NCBI GenBank assembly: GCA_016748015.1
Contig: JAAOMT010000375.1
Coordinates: 68,962 to 132,961 of the forward strand
Length of the DNA: 64,000 nucleotides
Origin: Geosiphon pyriformis
Taxonomy: Eukaryota > Glomeromycota > Glomeromycetes > Archaeosporales > Geosiphonaceae
Reading direction: 5' to 3'
Part shown: in pieces, positions 1-11,639 of the stretch
Layout: each line of letters opens with the position of its first letter
Numbering within the stretch: the stretch's first letter is position 1
Made by a program: the position numbers and the translations under genes
Notes under the pieces: model-generated
Databases searched by the model: none
What the model saw: only the letters and a program-made list of their open reading frames with translations
Told to the model about the DNA's origin: nothing

Positions 1-1686
1 GGTGGATGATAATAGGTGTGTTTGATTTTGAAAACAATTTGAGTTTCCTGAATTATTATGTTGTTGTAGAAATTAATAGATTGCCTAATTGTTAGCTAAG
101 TATTTTTTTAATTTCTGATTAATTGAATTACTGAACTGCTTCAATTTGGAATCCAAGTCAGATAATCCATTTATTACTAAATTTATAGTTTGGACATGGT
201 TGGCTTTTAGTTCAGTGGCTTCAAAATCTCTGGTGTAGGTGACTGCTGCTTGTAGGTCTGCTGAATGTAATAAACATATGCATTGGAAGATACTACTGCA
301 CAGGTTTTTAATGAACTGATTTAAGATTTGTGGTATGATAAAATAATCAGCTTGAATTGTTTGAATTTGACATAAGTTTCTGTGGAAGCATCCTAAGTAA
401 GTAATGACTGCTTCAATTTTTTTTGCTTAATAGTAGTGAAGATATTGGTTAAGCAGTTGATACTATTATTGTTGCTAAAATATTGTAGGAACTCAAGCTT
501 GAATGTGTTGAAATTTTGAGGTTTGTTGACCAAGCTTTGATATCATGAATCAGCAGTATCCTAAAGAAAGTATGAGATGGCTTGTATGGCTTTGATGTCA
601 TTTCATCTGTTGGCTGCAATGGTTTTTTCAACATCATTTAGCCATATCTAGATATCATTTTTTTTGCCAGTGAATTTTTCAATTTTTGCAATTGAAGCAT
701 ATACCATTAGAGCTATAAGTGGTGGCTGTTGTGATTGTGGTAGTGGTTGAAGTGGTTGTTGTGATTGTTGCTAAGATGGTACTTGTGGCTGTTAAATTGG
801 TTTAGCAATCAGTTCAATTGGTGGCTAATTGATGATAATTATCAGAGATAAGGTTTGTTAATTATTAATGTTGGGGTTTGGATCATTCTGATTTTGTGGA
901 GTTTGAATATTTAGGGTTTCAACTTCTGAATTTTCTAAAATCGGATTTCTCTTATTATTTTCTTGATTACTATTTTCTTTTTTCTTGGAATCAGTTATTT
1001 CCCAAGAACTAACAGTTCTGAAATCTGGTTGTGATGGTGGTGATCAAGTTTCTGATAGTGTTGAAAATTGCAACTTAAATTCCTCAAAGTAATTATTATA
1101 TGTTCCCAATAACTCTGTTTTTTTCTGTTTATTTTGAAACAAAATTTTGTTTAATGGTGTTGTTGTGTTTGTGGTAAACACATCTGTTGATGTTATATTG
1201 ATGATGCTTCCAGGCATGTGATGATATAATGGATTAGCAGATGAATCAACTCTCTGTTTCTTCCAAGTGGGTAATTGTATTTGCTTTGAGGTTTTTGCTG
1301 GTGTTTGCAATCTTCTTTTTTCTTTGTCAGCAAAAGTGATGAGAAATTTTTGTTTGGTGTATTTTTTTTATTTCTCTATTTATTTCTATGATTAGTGGTG
1401 CAAATAAATAATTCTGTTGCAGTGTAGTGTTTTAGAGTACTTTATTGAAAAAACTGTTGAAGGTGAATTCTGGATCTTCTTGGCCTCCCAAATAATATAT
1501 TATTCTTTCATTGACATAGCAATTGAAAGCTGATTTTGTTGGCCAACTATTATTCATTAATCCAAGATAAGTGTGATAATATTGAAATAAGAATTTTGCA
1601 AATCCCAGATGGTTTGTTCCTGTTTCTTCAGATTTTGCCACTGTTTCAGATGGGTGTTGTTGGTGTTAGTTTTTTGTTGGATTATA
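1..1686 (-). pseudogene. Ty3-1 gag remnant (5' end of a minus-strand Ty3-type retrotransposon; rest off window)
   Basis: The minus strand reads as a Gag capsid polyprotein interrupted by many stops. Around 660-430 the translation keeps a capsid-like stretch (IWLNDVEKTIAANR, YQSLVNKPQNFNTFK, YFSNNNSIN) in which several expected Trp or Gln codons are TAG, TGA or TAA. Further upstream, pieces at 1641-1432 and 1310-1044 align with a second gag copy at about 8690-8090. Pol would lie to the left of base 1, so only the 5' part of the element is in the window. A primer-binding site and LTR follow directly at 1687-2708, which fixes the orientation. Dead copy; Gag would form the cytoplasmic particle of a Ty3-type element. 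Confidence 0.75.
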
Positions 1687-1703
1687 CCTCACAAGAAGCA
1701 CCA
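1687..1703 (-). other. Primer-binding site of Ty3-1
   Basis: Read on the minus strand, two bases after the LTR end, the sequence is TGGTGCTTCTTGTGAGG. It is complementary to a tRNA 3' end of the form GAAGC-A-CCA. Yeast tRNA-Thr ends in this way, so a tRNA-Thr primer is possible. The equivalent sites at 8703-8719 and 42166-42182 are decayed versions of the same motif. Confidence 0.6.
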
Positions 1704-1794
1704 AATGTTACAGATAATTATTTAGGGTCTCAAACAAATAACAAATCCATAACTTGGTGCCCAATAGCTAATATAATAATGTTGGTATCTGAAG

Positions 1795-1872
1795 GTTTGG
1801 GTTGTCTAAAAGTTTAGGTTGTCTGAAGATTTAGATTGTCTGAAAGTTTAGGTTGTCTAAAAGTTTAGGTTG
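1795..1872. repeat. 17-bp tandem array inside the Ty3-1 LTR
   Basis: About four and a half copies of a 17-bp unit, GTTTAGGTTGTCTAAAA, with one to three differences each. I do not see it at the corresponding place in the other two family-1 LTRs. Confidence 0.75.
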
Positions 1873-2450
1873 AGTCTTTTGTATAATAGACAGAGATTTC
1901 TGTATTATTTTATTCATAGCTTCGCAAAATCACAATTCCATTAATTTTTTTCTTAGCTTAGTAGTCAGCAATCCTCTGGTAAGCAATCCATAATTCTTAT
2001 ACATTCTACCTACTTATAGGGGTTTTTTACCAGACAATCCTTGACATTAATAACTTAGTGCTTAATTTTTAATCAATTAGTCAACAACAAGAAATAACAA
2101 ATAAAAGAAAAAAAAAAAAATAAAAGAAAAAAAAGAAATAAGCCAAGACAATAAATATTAATATCTTATCAATAGCTGTAATCAAGAGCTATTGTTTTAG
2201 TGTAGTTAAGTATCAATTACTATCAATATTTAGAGTTGATAGCAAGCAATTGGATTTGAAATATGGAATAAGTATATTTATTAATATTTTGGAGTGATAT
2301 GTTTCTAACTAAAAATGGTAGCTAATGACTTTCTGTCTAAAGCTTCTATTTTTTCTGCTTCTATTGCTATTGTTATATATACATATTTTCTAGTTTTACA
2401 GGATTGTTTTGGATCATCTGTTTTTGCTAGCTATTGTTTCATTTTTTTTA

Positions 2451-2630
2451 CATTATAACTAATTATCTTATGTTATAACATATTATCTGACATTATTACA
2501 TGTTATTTTGTGTTATCCTGTATTATAACACATTATCCTATGTTATAATGTATTATTCTGTGTTATTCTGCATTATAACATATTATCTTACATTATAATA
2601 CATTATCCAACATTATTGTGCATTATTCTG
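2451..2630. repeat. 20-bp tandem array inside the Ty3-1 LTR
   Basis: Nine consecutive 20-bp units of the type CATTATAACATATTATCTTA, 180 bp in all. Each unit is itself two related 10-mers (YRTTATnnYR). It sits just downstream of the ACAGGATTG block, where the solo LTR at 14287-15331 carries an unrelated 20-bp array. Confidence 0.85.
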
Positions 2631-2708
2631 TGTCTCTTCATGTTTTATCACATTTTTTTTGGTCACATTTTTTTTTTTTCTTTAATAGGCTTTTTTTTTC
2701 AAGTAATA

Positions 2709-3910
2709 ATATATAGTATAATTAAATAGTGATAGTTTTATTTTCCATTTTGCATAATAATTATTTCCAAATTTTTGTTTTTGAATTGATGTCAATTCTT
2801 TGTGATTAGTATATACATTAAACTTTTAGCTTAAGTATTTTTTCTATTTGATAACAGTCTAATAGATAACTAAATATTTTAATGTTAAAGTTTTATAGTT
2901 TTTTTTAGTTGAATTTAAACTTTGGCTGGCATATGTCACTAAATGTTCTTGTCTATTGGCTTTTTTTTGTAACAATATGGCTTTCAATACTTGATCAGAT
3001 GTATTAATAGTAATAATAAATGGCTTGTTGTAATTTGGATAAATTAGTACTAGAGCTTGAATAAGCTTTCTTCTTAAAATATTAAAAGCTTTTTGTTGAG
3101 TTTTAATCTATTTATATTTAGCATTTTTTGCTTAGAGCTGGTAAAGTAGTTAAGTCAGTTTGGAGAAGTTTTGGATAAAATGACAATAGTATTCAGCAAA
3201 TCTCAAGAATGTTTTTAATTTTGTAAAATTTGTTGATATCAAAAAATTTTTAACTATTTTAATTTTATTTAAATCTGTTTTAATGTTATTTTTGTTCATA
3301 ATATGTCCCAAAAACTTGAGTTCAGTTTTTTCAAAAAAACATTTGGTGGTATTTAGCTTTAGCCCTGTTCTTTTTAATCTTTCAAACATTTGTTAGAGAT
3401 AATGGAAATAATTATCAAATGTTTTCAAAAACACATTGGTGGTTATTTAAGTAAACTACTACAGATTTTCATAGCAATCTAATATATACAATTTTCATAA
3501 ATCATTGAAAAGTGGCTGAAGTATTGATTAAGCTAAATGGCATAATGTTAAATTTAAAATTTTTTTCTTTGATAATAAATGCTATCTTCTTTTTGTTTGC
3601 TGAATTCATGGCTACTTGTCAGTAATCACTATTTAAGTCCAATGTTAAGAACTATTTTTTCTCTCTAAAAACATTGAATAGTTCTTGGATCCATAAAGTT
3701 AAATAACTGTTTCCATATATTATACTGTTGAGCTTTCTGTAATCTACACAAAAGTGGATTTTTTTATTTTTTTTACAGACAAGTACTATTAGTAATAACC
3801 ATAGACTTATTAATGATTGAATTAATCTGTTGTTTAATATTTAATTAATTTCTTGTCAAATGATTTTATGGTTAACAAGTGGTATTCTGTTTACTTGTTG
3901 CTTTATTGGC
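2709..3910 (-). pseudogene. Ty3-2 reverse transcriptase and RNase H remnant
   Basis: The 3389-3150 reading gives a typical Ty3-type RT C-terminus and connection (LKLNTTKCFF, LKFLGHIM, then F-x-Y-Y-x-x-F-I-x-x-F-S-K-L). From about 2960 an RNase H segment follows (VTYASQSLNSTKKNY, then a block where a Trp codon is now TAG). Traces of the next RNase H block run to about 2713 and stop at the LTR of Ty3-1, so integrase is missing here. RT blocks upstream (to about 3900) are recognisable but frameshifted. No functional enzyme could be made. Confidence 0.75.
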
Positions 3911-6070
3911 ATGACATTTCGAGTTTTTGATTTGATGCTAAATAATATCAGTTTAGCCAAATTTGTTTTTACTTACAAAAATATTAGTGAAATTGTTAAG
4001 TAATATTTTGAACTATATATATTAAAGTAGATCTAAATTTTTTAAGTTCATTTGTTTCAATTGTTCTGATTGTAACAAATAGCATTCTTTTCTTTTATAT
4101 ATGATTTGGGATGTAATATCCATATATTTGCATAGTTGTAAAAAGTCTGAAATGGTAATTGGTAATTGGTTCTTAACTTTAGTGCTTAATTATCTAATGA
4201 TAGTTCTATTTGGTATTTCTATAAGGTTTTTGGTTGTGTTGTGTATTGGAATCTTAATATGTTTGTGGTTTTTGGCTGGTATATAGAGATTAATAATGGC
4301 AATTTCTCGTAATTTACAAATAATGGCTTTTACTTCAAAAATTTGGGGTTGATCTTTCACTTTTTTTTATAGTTAACATATACTAATTATATAATAAAAT
4401 AAAAATAGATTAATTGGTAAAAATAATTTTTCTCTTATCAATGATTTTTTTTTCTGTCATATTAACTGGTATCTCTATTTTACTTATGGATCCAAATTTC
4501 TTTATTTTTTTTGCTGTAATTTTTAATTTTTAATTTATTTTTATTAATATTAATTGAGCTATTTTAATTAAAAACAGAAATATTGTCTATGCTATTTTTT
4601 TATTTGGTTTAATAGTGTATTTTTTTTTGAGTTATTTTGTAGTATTGTAATAATATTTCCTACATATTCTGCATTAATTATTTCTCTTCTAATATTAATT
4701 TCTTTTTTTACTAAACTAAATCTAGAGACTAATTGAATCATTGTTATTGCCAGAATTTCCAATACTAATTTTAAATCTATGCTGATACATAAATAAAGTT
4801 CCAATATAATGGCAGTTTTTTCTGGATATTAGAAATCAAACCCTGTATTAATATTATGTACATATTCTGGCATAATACTCTTATTATTATTACTGAATCA
4901 TTTGAGTTTTTGCTTTTTTAAGAAATCTAAAAGTGCAATATATTGTTTGGGATTTTTGTCAAAGTTTGAATCATCATTGTTGTTATTATGAACAGAATTA
5001 AAACTGTTGTTGTTGTTATTATTATTAAAGTCTGAATTGTGATTAAATTTTGATTTTGATTCCAATATGCATTCACTGATTGGTTTTTTTTTTCAGGAAT
5101 TGAATAAATCATGTATAGTAGTAGATTGTAAATAAAATTATAATTGTCACAATATTCAAAGTCATTGGAAATTAGACAATATTTACAAAATCTAGTGTTT
5201 ATTTGTTTCAAATACTGCTCTTGCTTTTTTCTAGTAGATGCTAAATCTTGATAATATTTGTGGAATTGTTTTAGATTACTCAAAATATTAATAAATACAT
5301 TTGAATTGAAAATGAAAACAGTTTCAACAGATTTTGGTGGGTTGTTTTTAATTACTAATATTTTGTTGGATAAAATGCCTTTGACTTTGACATTTGTCAT
5401 TCTTCAAATCTTGTCTTTATTGTATAGATAACTATTTAAGCATAAGAGTGTTCAATTTTACATAGCATTGAAAAACATTCTTTTGTTTACTCAGTTGCTT
5501 ATAAGAATTATGTATTAATATAATTTATCACACATTTCTCTTCAACCAAAAATATTATTCCATATTTTTTTATTAAGTAAGATTTTTTCACAAATGAAAC
5601 ATAGTTTATTGTCCTACTTTTTTTGTTGTTTTGGGTAACCAAAGTGTTCTTAATAGTATGATTTGCAATAGTAGTGGATATGCATTCAGTAGTTTTCTTT
5701 TGGTAAAATCTAAGCTTCTATGAATAAAAGCTTTTTTTTATAGTTAATGCATCTAAGTAGAATATAGGATAGTTTTTTTCTGGTTTTCACTGTGTATAGA
5801 ATATGTTAACCATTATTTGTTTCTTTTGTGAAGATAGTGGCTTGAAGTTTATTTTCTTTTTTCCTTTTTTTTTGTTGTTCCAAAAGAAAATTAGTGGCAG
5901 TTCATTGTGTTTGTTTTCTGTTTACAAAACTTAATAAGCTTTCCAGATAAGGATTTTTTTTTGAACTCAATTAGTAATGATTAAATGGTAGTGTTTATTC
6001 TAAAGTAGCCACAAATAGCTGGTATTCAAATATGCTAATCATTTTGACTAAACTGTAACTCTTACATGAT
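3911..6070 (-). pseudogene. Ty3-2 region between protease and RT
   Basis: Heavily decayed minus-strand coding sequence joining the protease and RT regions. The best open part is 5400-4927 (157 codons), with a Cys-rich segment (FCKYCLISNDFEYCDNYN) that I remember as a conserved linker in related Ty3 polyproteins of arbuscular mycorrhizal fungi. The rest is stop-rich and I recognise nothing else in it. The two-Cys pattern could be a zinc-binding element, but this is inference. Confidence 0.5.
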
Positions 6071-6286
6071 TCAGTCAAGTATAGTATTGGTTTTGAACAA
6101 CCAGTTATTACCAATAAAAGCTTGATATTGGGTGGCTTTTATAACTAGAACTTTAATTAACATAATAATACTGTTGACTTTAAATAAAAAGTTGTTGATT
6201 TTACCAATAAAAGTTTTTGTTACTCTATTGGCTTTAGTAATTCTGGTGCTGGCAGTATAATTAACTTGATGACTTAATTGGTCCAT
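6071..6286 (-). pseudogene. Ty3-2 aspartic-protease-region fragment
   Basis: A 71-codon minus-strand open piece ends with KATQYQAFIGNNWLFKTNTILD. This is the C-terminal block of the retroviral-type aspartic protease in related Ty3 elements, where G-N-D-W-L is usual; Asp is Asn here. The catalytic D-S/T-G motif is not in this fragment. It lies upstream of RT in the expected order. Confidence 0.6.
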
Positions 6287-8702
6287 GAATTGTCATGTAA
6301 TAATACTGTCTGCTAATTTACTATTAAGGATTAGCTTGATAGATTGGTTATCAACTTTGGTATCTGTGTATATTGTGATAATTGGTTTAGTATTGAAAGC
6401 AGTTCTACTAAATAGAGATGTTATTGCTAATTTTTTTAATTCAAAAGAAAAAATAGTTGCAAATAACTCATCTTTAGTGACTGTTGCTAGTAGAATATTG
6501 TTAGTAAGTAGTATTGGATTGGTTTTTAAGTTATTGGATGAGTTGTTTTCTGGAGTAACTAAAAAACTTAAATAGTTCTGTAAATTTGGGTTTTACATGT
6601 ACTCACTTTTCAAATTCTGTTGACATAATTCTAATGGCTGGTTGGAGAAACTGAAGATTGATTGGTACATAACTATTGCTAATTTTCAGTTCTGTTGTGT
6701 ACATATAATTTTTAATATTTGGTTACTAATTGACATTTGAACTATGTTTTGTGGCAGTGTTTAAATTGGTTGAAGTTAATAAATTACTTGTGACTGCAGT
6801 TAATAAATTACTAGTACTGAAGTCTAATAAACTAAAAGTACATATATAAGTTATTATATTATTTAGAAGTAATAAGATTAATATTAATATAGTCTTAATA
6901 ACAAATTGTTGGCATAGTTCTGGATTTGAAATCTGCAATTAGAGTTTCAATATTGATTTCCCAATTGTTGGTTAAATCTGGAATAGTAATCTGCTTTTAA
7001 ATGGCCTTGTTTATTATAGTAGTAGCAATTATAAATTTCTTGTTGTCATTGTTAATTTAATAATAACAATAATATTAAATGTGATTAATTTTGGAAATGA
7101 TTAAAGTTTCTTGAATTGTTGTAATATTGTAGAAGCTAATAAATGGCTTAATTATTAGCTAAATATTTTTCTAATTTCTGGTTAATAAAGTTGCTAAATT
7201 GTTTTAGCTTAGAATTTAATTTAAATAATCAGTTTATTACTAGATTTATGGCTTGAACATAATTGGTTTTAAGTTCAGCTAATTCAAAATTTTTGGCATA
7301 GATGACTGCATTCTAAAGAATATTTGGATGCATTAAGCATACTTATTGTAACAAGCTATTGTATAATCTACAAATTAATTAATTTAAAATCTGTGATATC
7401 ATAAAGTAATCAACTTGAATTGTCTAAATTTGGTACAAATTTTGATAAAAACATCTCAAATATGTGGTAACTGTTTTAATATTGTTTTGTTTGATAATGG
7501 TAAAGTTAATTAATAACCAATTGATACTGTTGTAATTGCTGAAATATTGTAGAAATATATTTTTAAATATGTTAAAAATTTGTGGCTTGTTAATTAGACT
7601 CTAATACCATAAGTTAATAGTATTTTGTAAGAAATAGAAAATGACTTGAAAAACTCTAGCATTATCTTATCTATTGGCTGCAATAGCTTTTGATACATTA
7701 TTCAATCATGTTTGGACATTGTTCTTTTTGCCAGTAAATTTTTTAAGTTTAATAATAGGTGTATATGTCATTGGTACAAGTTGTTATTGTAGTTGTTGTT
7801 AAAGTTGTTGTTAAAATTGTTGTTGTAGTGCAGTAATTGGTGCAATTAGTGAATTAATTATGATAATTAAAGATAAGTTTTGTTAAAAAATAAAAGCAGA
7901 GTTTAGATTATTCAGATTTTGTTAAGTTTAAACAATTAAAGTTATAATTTTTAGGTTAATTAGAATTAGGTTTTAATTATTATTTTCTTGATTATTGTTT
8001 TCTTTTTTTTCTGAATCAATGTTTTTTCAATGACTGATAGATCTGAAATTTGGTTAAGGTGACAGTAATTAAAGTTTTAATGATATTATTAGTCATAATT
8101 TAAATTTTTCAAAAAAATTGCTGTAAGTTTTTAGTAATTTGGCTTTTTCTTGATTATTTTGAAATAGTACTCTTATTAATAATGTTTTTGCAACTGCTGT
8201 AAACATAACTGCTGGTGTTATGTAAATGGTACTTCCAAACATATGATGATATAATAGATAAATAAGTAAAACAATTCTTAGTTTTTTTCAAGTAGACAGT
8301 TGTATTTTTTTAGTGTTTTTGTTAAAGTTTGTAATTTTTTTTTGTCTGCAAAGGTAATAAAAAATTTTTGTTGTGTGTATTTTTCAATTTTTTTGTTTAT
8401 TTTTGTAATTAGTGGTGCAAACAAATAGTTTGGTAGAAATATAGTGTTTTGGAGTAATTTACTATAGAAATTATTGAAGACAGTTTTTAGATCTCCTTGG
8501 TTTTTTAAGTAGAATTTAATTTTTTGTTGATGTAGAAGTTGAAAGCTAATTTTGCTAGTCAATAGTTATTTGTTAGTCTGAAATGAGTTTAATAATGTTG
8601 AAATAAAGATTTTGCAAATCTTAAATAATTTTTTCTTATAATTTTTTGGTCTGTCACTTTTCTGAATAGTTGATATTAGTACTGGTTTTCTGTTAGATTA
8701 TA
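6287..8702 (-). pseudogene. Ty3-2 gag remnant
   Basis: The second gag copy in the window. The piece at 8562-8278 (94 codons, NYLFAPLITKINKKIEKY) aligns with the Ty3-1 gag near 1640-1380. The segment around 7780-7000 aligns with 740-60 of Ty3-1, with more TA-rich codons and more stops, so Ty3-2 has lost more C and G. The PBS and LTR lie immediately upstream in sense orientation. The stretch 6290-7000 probably held the Gag C-terminus and protease N-terminus but is too decayed to assign. Confidence 0.65.
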
Positions 8703-8719
8703 CTTAACAGAAAGCACCA
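8703..8719 (-). other. Primer-binding site of Ty3-2 (decayed)
   Basis: The minus strand reads TGGTGCTTTCTGTTAAG two bases from the LTR edge. It is the same site as 1687-1703 with a few substitutions. Confidence 0.5.
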
Positions 8720-8721
8720 AA

Positions 8722-9585
8722 TATTACAAATAATTATTTGAAATGTTAAAACAAATAAAAAATCCATAACTTGGTGCTCAATAGCTAAGAATGTTTGTAA
8801 TTTCTGAAGGTTTTTGTGATTTAAAAATTTTGGTTGAGTTTTTTGTATAATAAACAGAAATTTAATTAATAGTTTCTTTTGTGAATTTTTTTTTTTAGCA
8901 TAGTGGCCAGTTTATTTTGGCAATTGTGCTCTTTTGGTAAGCTATCTTTAAATTTTTACCCTTGCTTCTGGGTTTTTTATTAGACTATTTTTGATGTTAA
9001 TTATTTAGTACTTAATTTCTTTAATTAATTAGTAAACAACAAAAAAACAAAATAAAATAAAATAAAATAAGAAAAAAAAATAAAAAATTAGTATTTTGTC
9101 AATAGCCATAATCAAAAGCTATTGGTTTAATGTGGTTAAGTTTTGAATTTTATTAACATAGAGTGTTAATAATAAAGAAGTGATTAATATTCTTAATCAC
9201 TTAATAATAATATAAATTTAACAATAATTAGATATTTTATTAATATTAATGTAATTCTACTTTAAATTATAGAAAACTATTTTTTAAAAAGAAAGATAGG
9301 ATAAATAGTTATTGCTAGCTACTGTTCTGTTTGAGTTGAATATTTTTTTTGCTTTTAATATTCTTAATATATATACATAATTTATATTATACAAGATTTT
9401 TTAAAACCCTGCAATTTTTTAAGAGAAATTCTAAAATTCTAGAATTCTGGAATTCTTCAAAAAAAATTCTATAATTCTGGAATCTTGCAATTTTTTAAAA
9501 AAAATTCTGGAATTTTTTTTTACTACACCTATTTCTAATTGGCTATTTTATTTATTATTATAATTCTTACTTTCTATAAATAACA
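8722..9585 (-). repeat. 5' LTR of Ty3-2 (LTR family 1)
   Basis: Starts TATTAC (TGTTAC with one G-to-A change) and ends ATAACA. It shares with the other family-1 LTRs the hairpin CAATAGC-n11-GCTATTG (about 9101-9125), the A-rich tract before it and a ttaTACAAGATT block near 9390. At the site where the other two LTRs carry 20-bp arrays it has a degenerate run of AATTCTGG-type units (about 9428-9510). Its right edge cuts a LINE ORF1 on the same strand, so Ty3-2 inserted into that LINE. Confidence 0.7.
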
Positions 9586-10622
9586 GTGAATTTTATTGCC
9601 AGTTTTAAGTGAACAATTAATAACACAAGTTTTTTTATCAGTTCTTTCTAACAAAGTACTTAGATTATAAGCTGTTGTTTTTACTGGCAAAGTAAACAAA
9701 AGTGTTCTAAAACAATTTCTTGACATTTAGACATTACAATCTTCTATAGTCTTTGTCATGTATACTGAATTTTTTCTAATTAGAAATAACAATCTTGCTG
9801 TTAATTGATTTGCTTGACTTGATTTGGTAAATTCTATCACAGCTTTTTGCCATAGCCCAATTAATTGTAATTAAATTAATACTATCTTACCAAACTCAGC
9901 TATTGCAGTAACAATTATTTTTTTTAACATGTTTATAAGAATTTTTTTAATTATTACAGTTCAATCTGACTTAATTTTTTGTTTTTTAAGATTAATATTT
10001 ACTTTGATTCTCTTTTTTAACCAATAATACAGTTTTTTCATGCTCTTTTCTGATGTAAATATAGATCTAATAATTTCTTCAAATTTTAAAGAAGTAGTGA
10101 CTTTTCCAAAACTATTGATTGCCAAAAATTTTTTTTAATGAGCTAAGTTTTTGCAGTTGCCAATTTTTCTTTTACAGCTAATAGATTAATATCCAATACA
10201 AAAGATTTCTTAACAGTTATCTTAACTTGAGTTTTTACTATTTTAAGGTCAACCTATTTTTTGTCAAGAGAAATATTATAAAAAGAAAGAAGAAAACCTA
10301 TATTTTTATTTATTCTTAAGTTAATTATACCAATAAAAAAGTTACTATTCAAATTTATATTAATTTTCTTAGCTTTGAAAGTTGTTGCAACTGAACCAAA
10401 AAAAAAACCACCACTTGAATCCACTATAGTATCACTAATCTTACTATTACTAAACTCACTATTTATGTCTAAATACATATCATTATTAATACTAGATTTA
10501 ACTAAAAAATTTTTTTTTATTTCCAAAATACTTAATATTGTCAACAGAGACCTTTTTTTTTAAGAGAAAATACTACTAACAAAATTATGAAAAGCACTTT
10601 TAGAAGCCTTCTTTTTTGACAT
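9586..10622 (-). pseudogene. LINE copy F, ORF1 N-terminal part (minus)
   Basis: From ATG at 10622 the minus strand reads MSKKKASKSAFHNFVSSIFS and then a stop. It continues through the open piece 10544-10254 and further stop-broken blocks (KSFVLDINLLAVKEK). This is the lysine-rich N-terminus of an ORF1 protein known from Rhizophagus-type LINEs. The segment around 9740-9900 aligns with LINE copy B ORF1 near 52440-52560. The reading ends at 9586 because Ty3-2 inserted there, so the 3' part would continue left of the window. ORF1 proteins of LINEs bind the element RNA. Confidence 0.65.
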
Positions 10623-11570
10623 ATTGCTACTTATAGCAGTCTCTAGATTTATTACAAAAGAATTATTAGCTTAAGAAATATTAAAAGTAATATAAGCAGA
10701 AAGATAAAAACAAAAACTTCTTTATTAAAAAATAGCTCTTTAGGAAATTTAAACATAGAAAAGAAAGAAATTTTATGTTTTTATATATGTAATATTAATA
10801 TTTATATAAATATATAATATAGTTTTAGTTAACTTAAATAGTTAATTACATATAATAAATATATAAATTATATTTAGTTTTAAATATTTAATTTGTTTAT
10901 ATATGCTAAATAGTAATTAAATTATATTTGTAAAAGTTAAATAAAATTAAAAAATTAAAAAAATATGTTTTATTTTATCTTAAAAAACAATAAAATATTT
11001 AGTTATTAAAAATATTAATTATAAAAATAAAAACCAAGTTTTTAAATATTATATTTAAATAATTTAAAAATTAAACATAAATATTACTTAATTATATTTT
11101 TAGTTTTATTAAAGTTTTAATAAGTTAATATACTGCTAAATTTAAAAAATATTATTTTATAATTATTAAATAAAAAAATTGGTTAATATTGATATTTTTT
11201 TATAAGTATATTTAAAATAAATTTAATTAATAATATATATTAAATAAATAATATAAAATTTAATTAAATATTTATTTAGAAACTAGTTTTAAAAGTTTTA
11301 AAATTGTTTACTAAATTAATTAAAATTGTTTTTATTGTATATTATAAAATACTTTTTTAATTATTGTAATAAATATAAATATAATAATAAATAAAATAGA
11401 TTTTAACTATTTATAAAAAATATTATTTTTATATTATATGTTTAAATAATAAATTAATAAATAATAAGAATAATTATTAAAATAAGTAATAAATAATAGA
11501 AAATTTAAAAATAAATTAAATTTTTAAAAATTTAATAAATATAATTAGTAAAATACTATCAAAAATTATA
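10623..11570. repeat. AT-rich spacer with a LINE 3' tail
   Basis: No gene. 10623-10790 is probably the 5' leader of LINE copy F. 10815-10960 resembles the LINE 3' untranslated tail seen at 21770-21900 (a GTTAACTTAAATAGTTAATTAC-like core). The remainder to 11570 is simple A/T sequence with no reading frame. Confidence 0.45.
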
Positions 11571-11639
11571 ATCTTCTTTCTCTTTTTCATCCCAAATTTC
11601 TAAAAAAGAGTCAAAAAGTTTTTTGAAAGAAGTTTTTTT

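Larger units (their letters stand above)
1706..2708 (-). repeat. 5' LTR of Ty3-1 (LTR family 1)
   Basis: Begins TGTTAC on the plus strand, two bases after the PBS. Ends at GTAATA, the expected GTAACA with one C-to-T change. It aligns in blocks with the LTRs at 8722-9585 and 14287-15331: a shared hairpin (CAATAGC, 11-nt loop, GCTATTG near 2170-2195), an A-rich tract before it, an ACAGGATTG block near 2400, and a T-rich end. The right edge abuts the RNase H region of Ty3-2 with no intervening sequence, so Ty3-1 inserted into Ty3-2. It carries two tandem arrays, listed separately. Confidence 0.75.
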
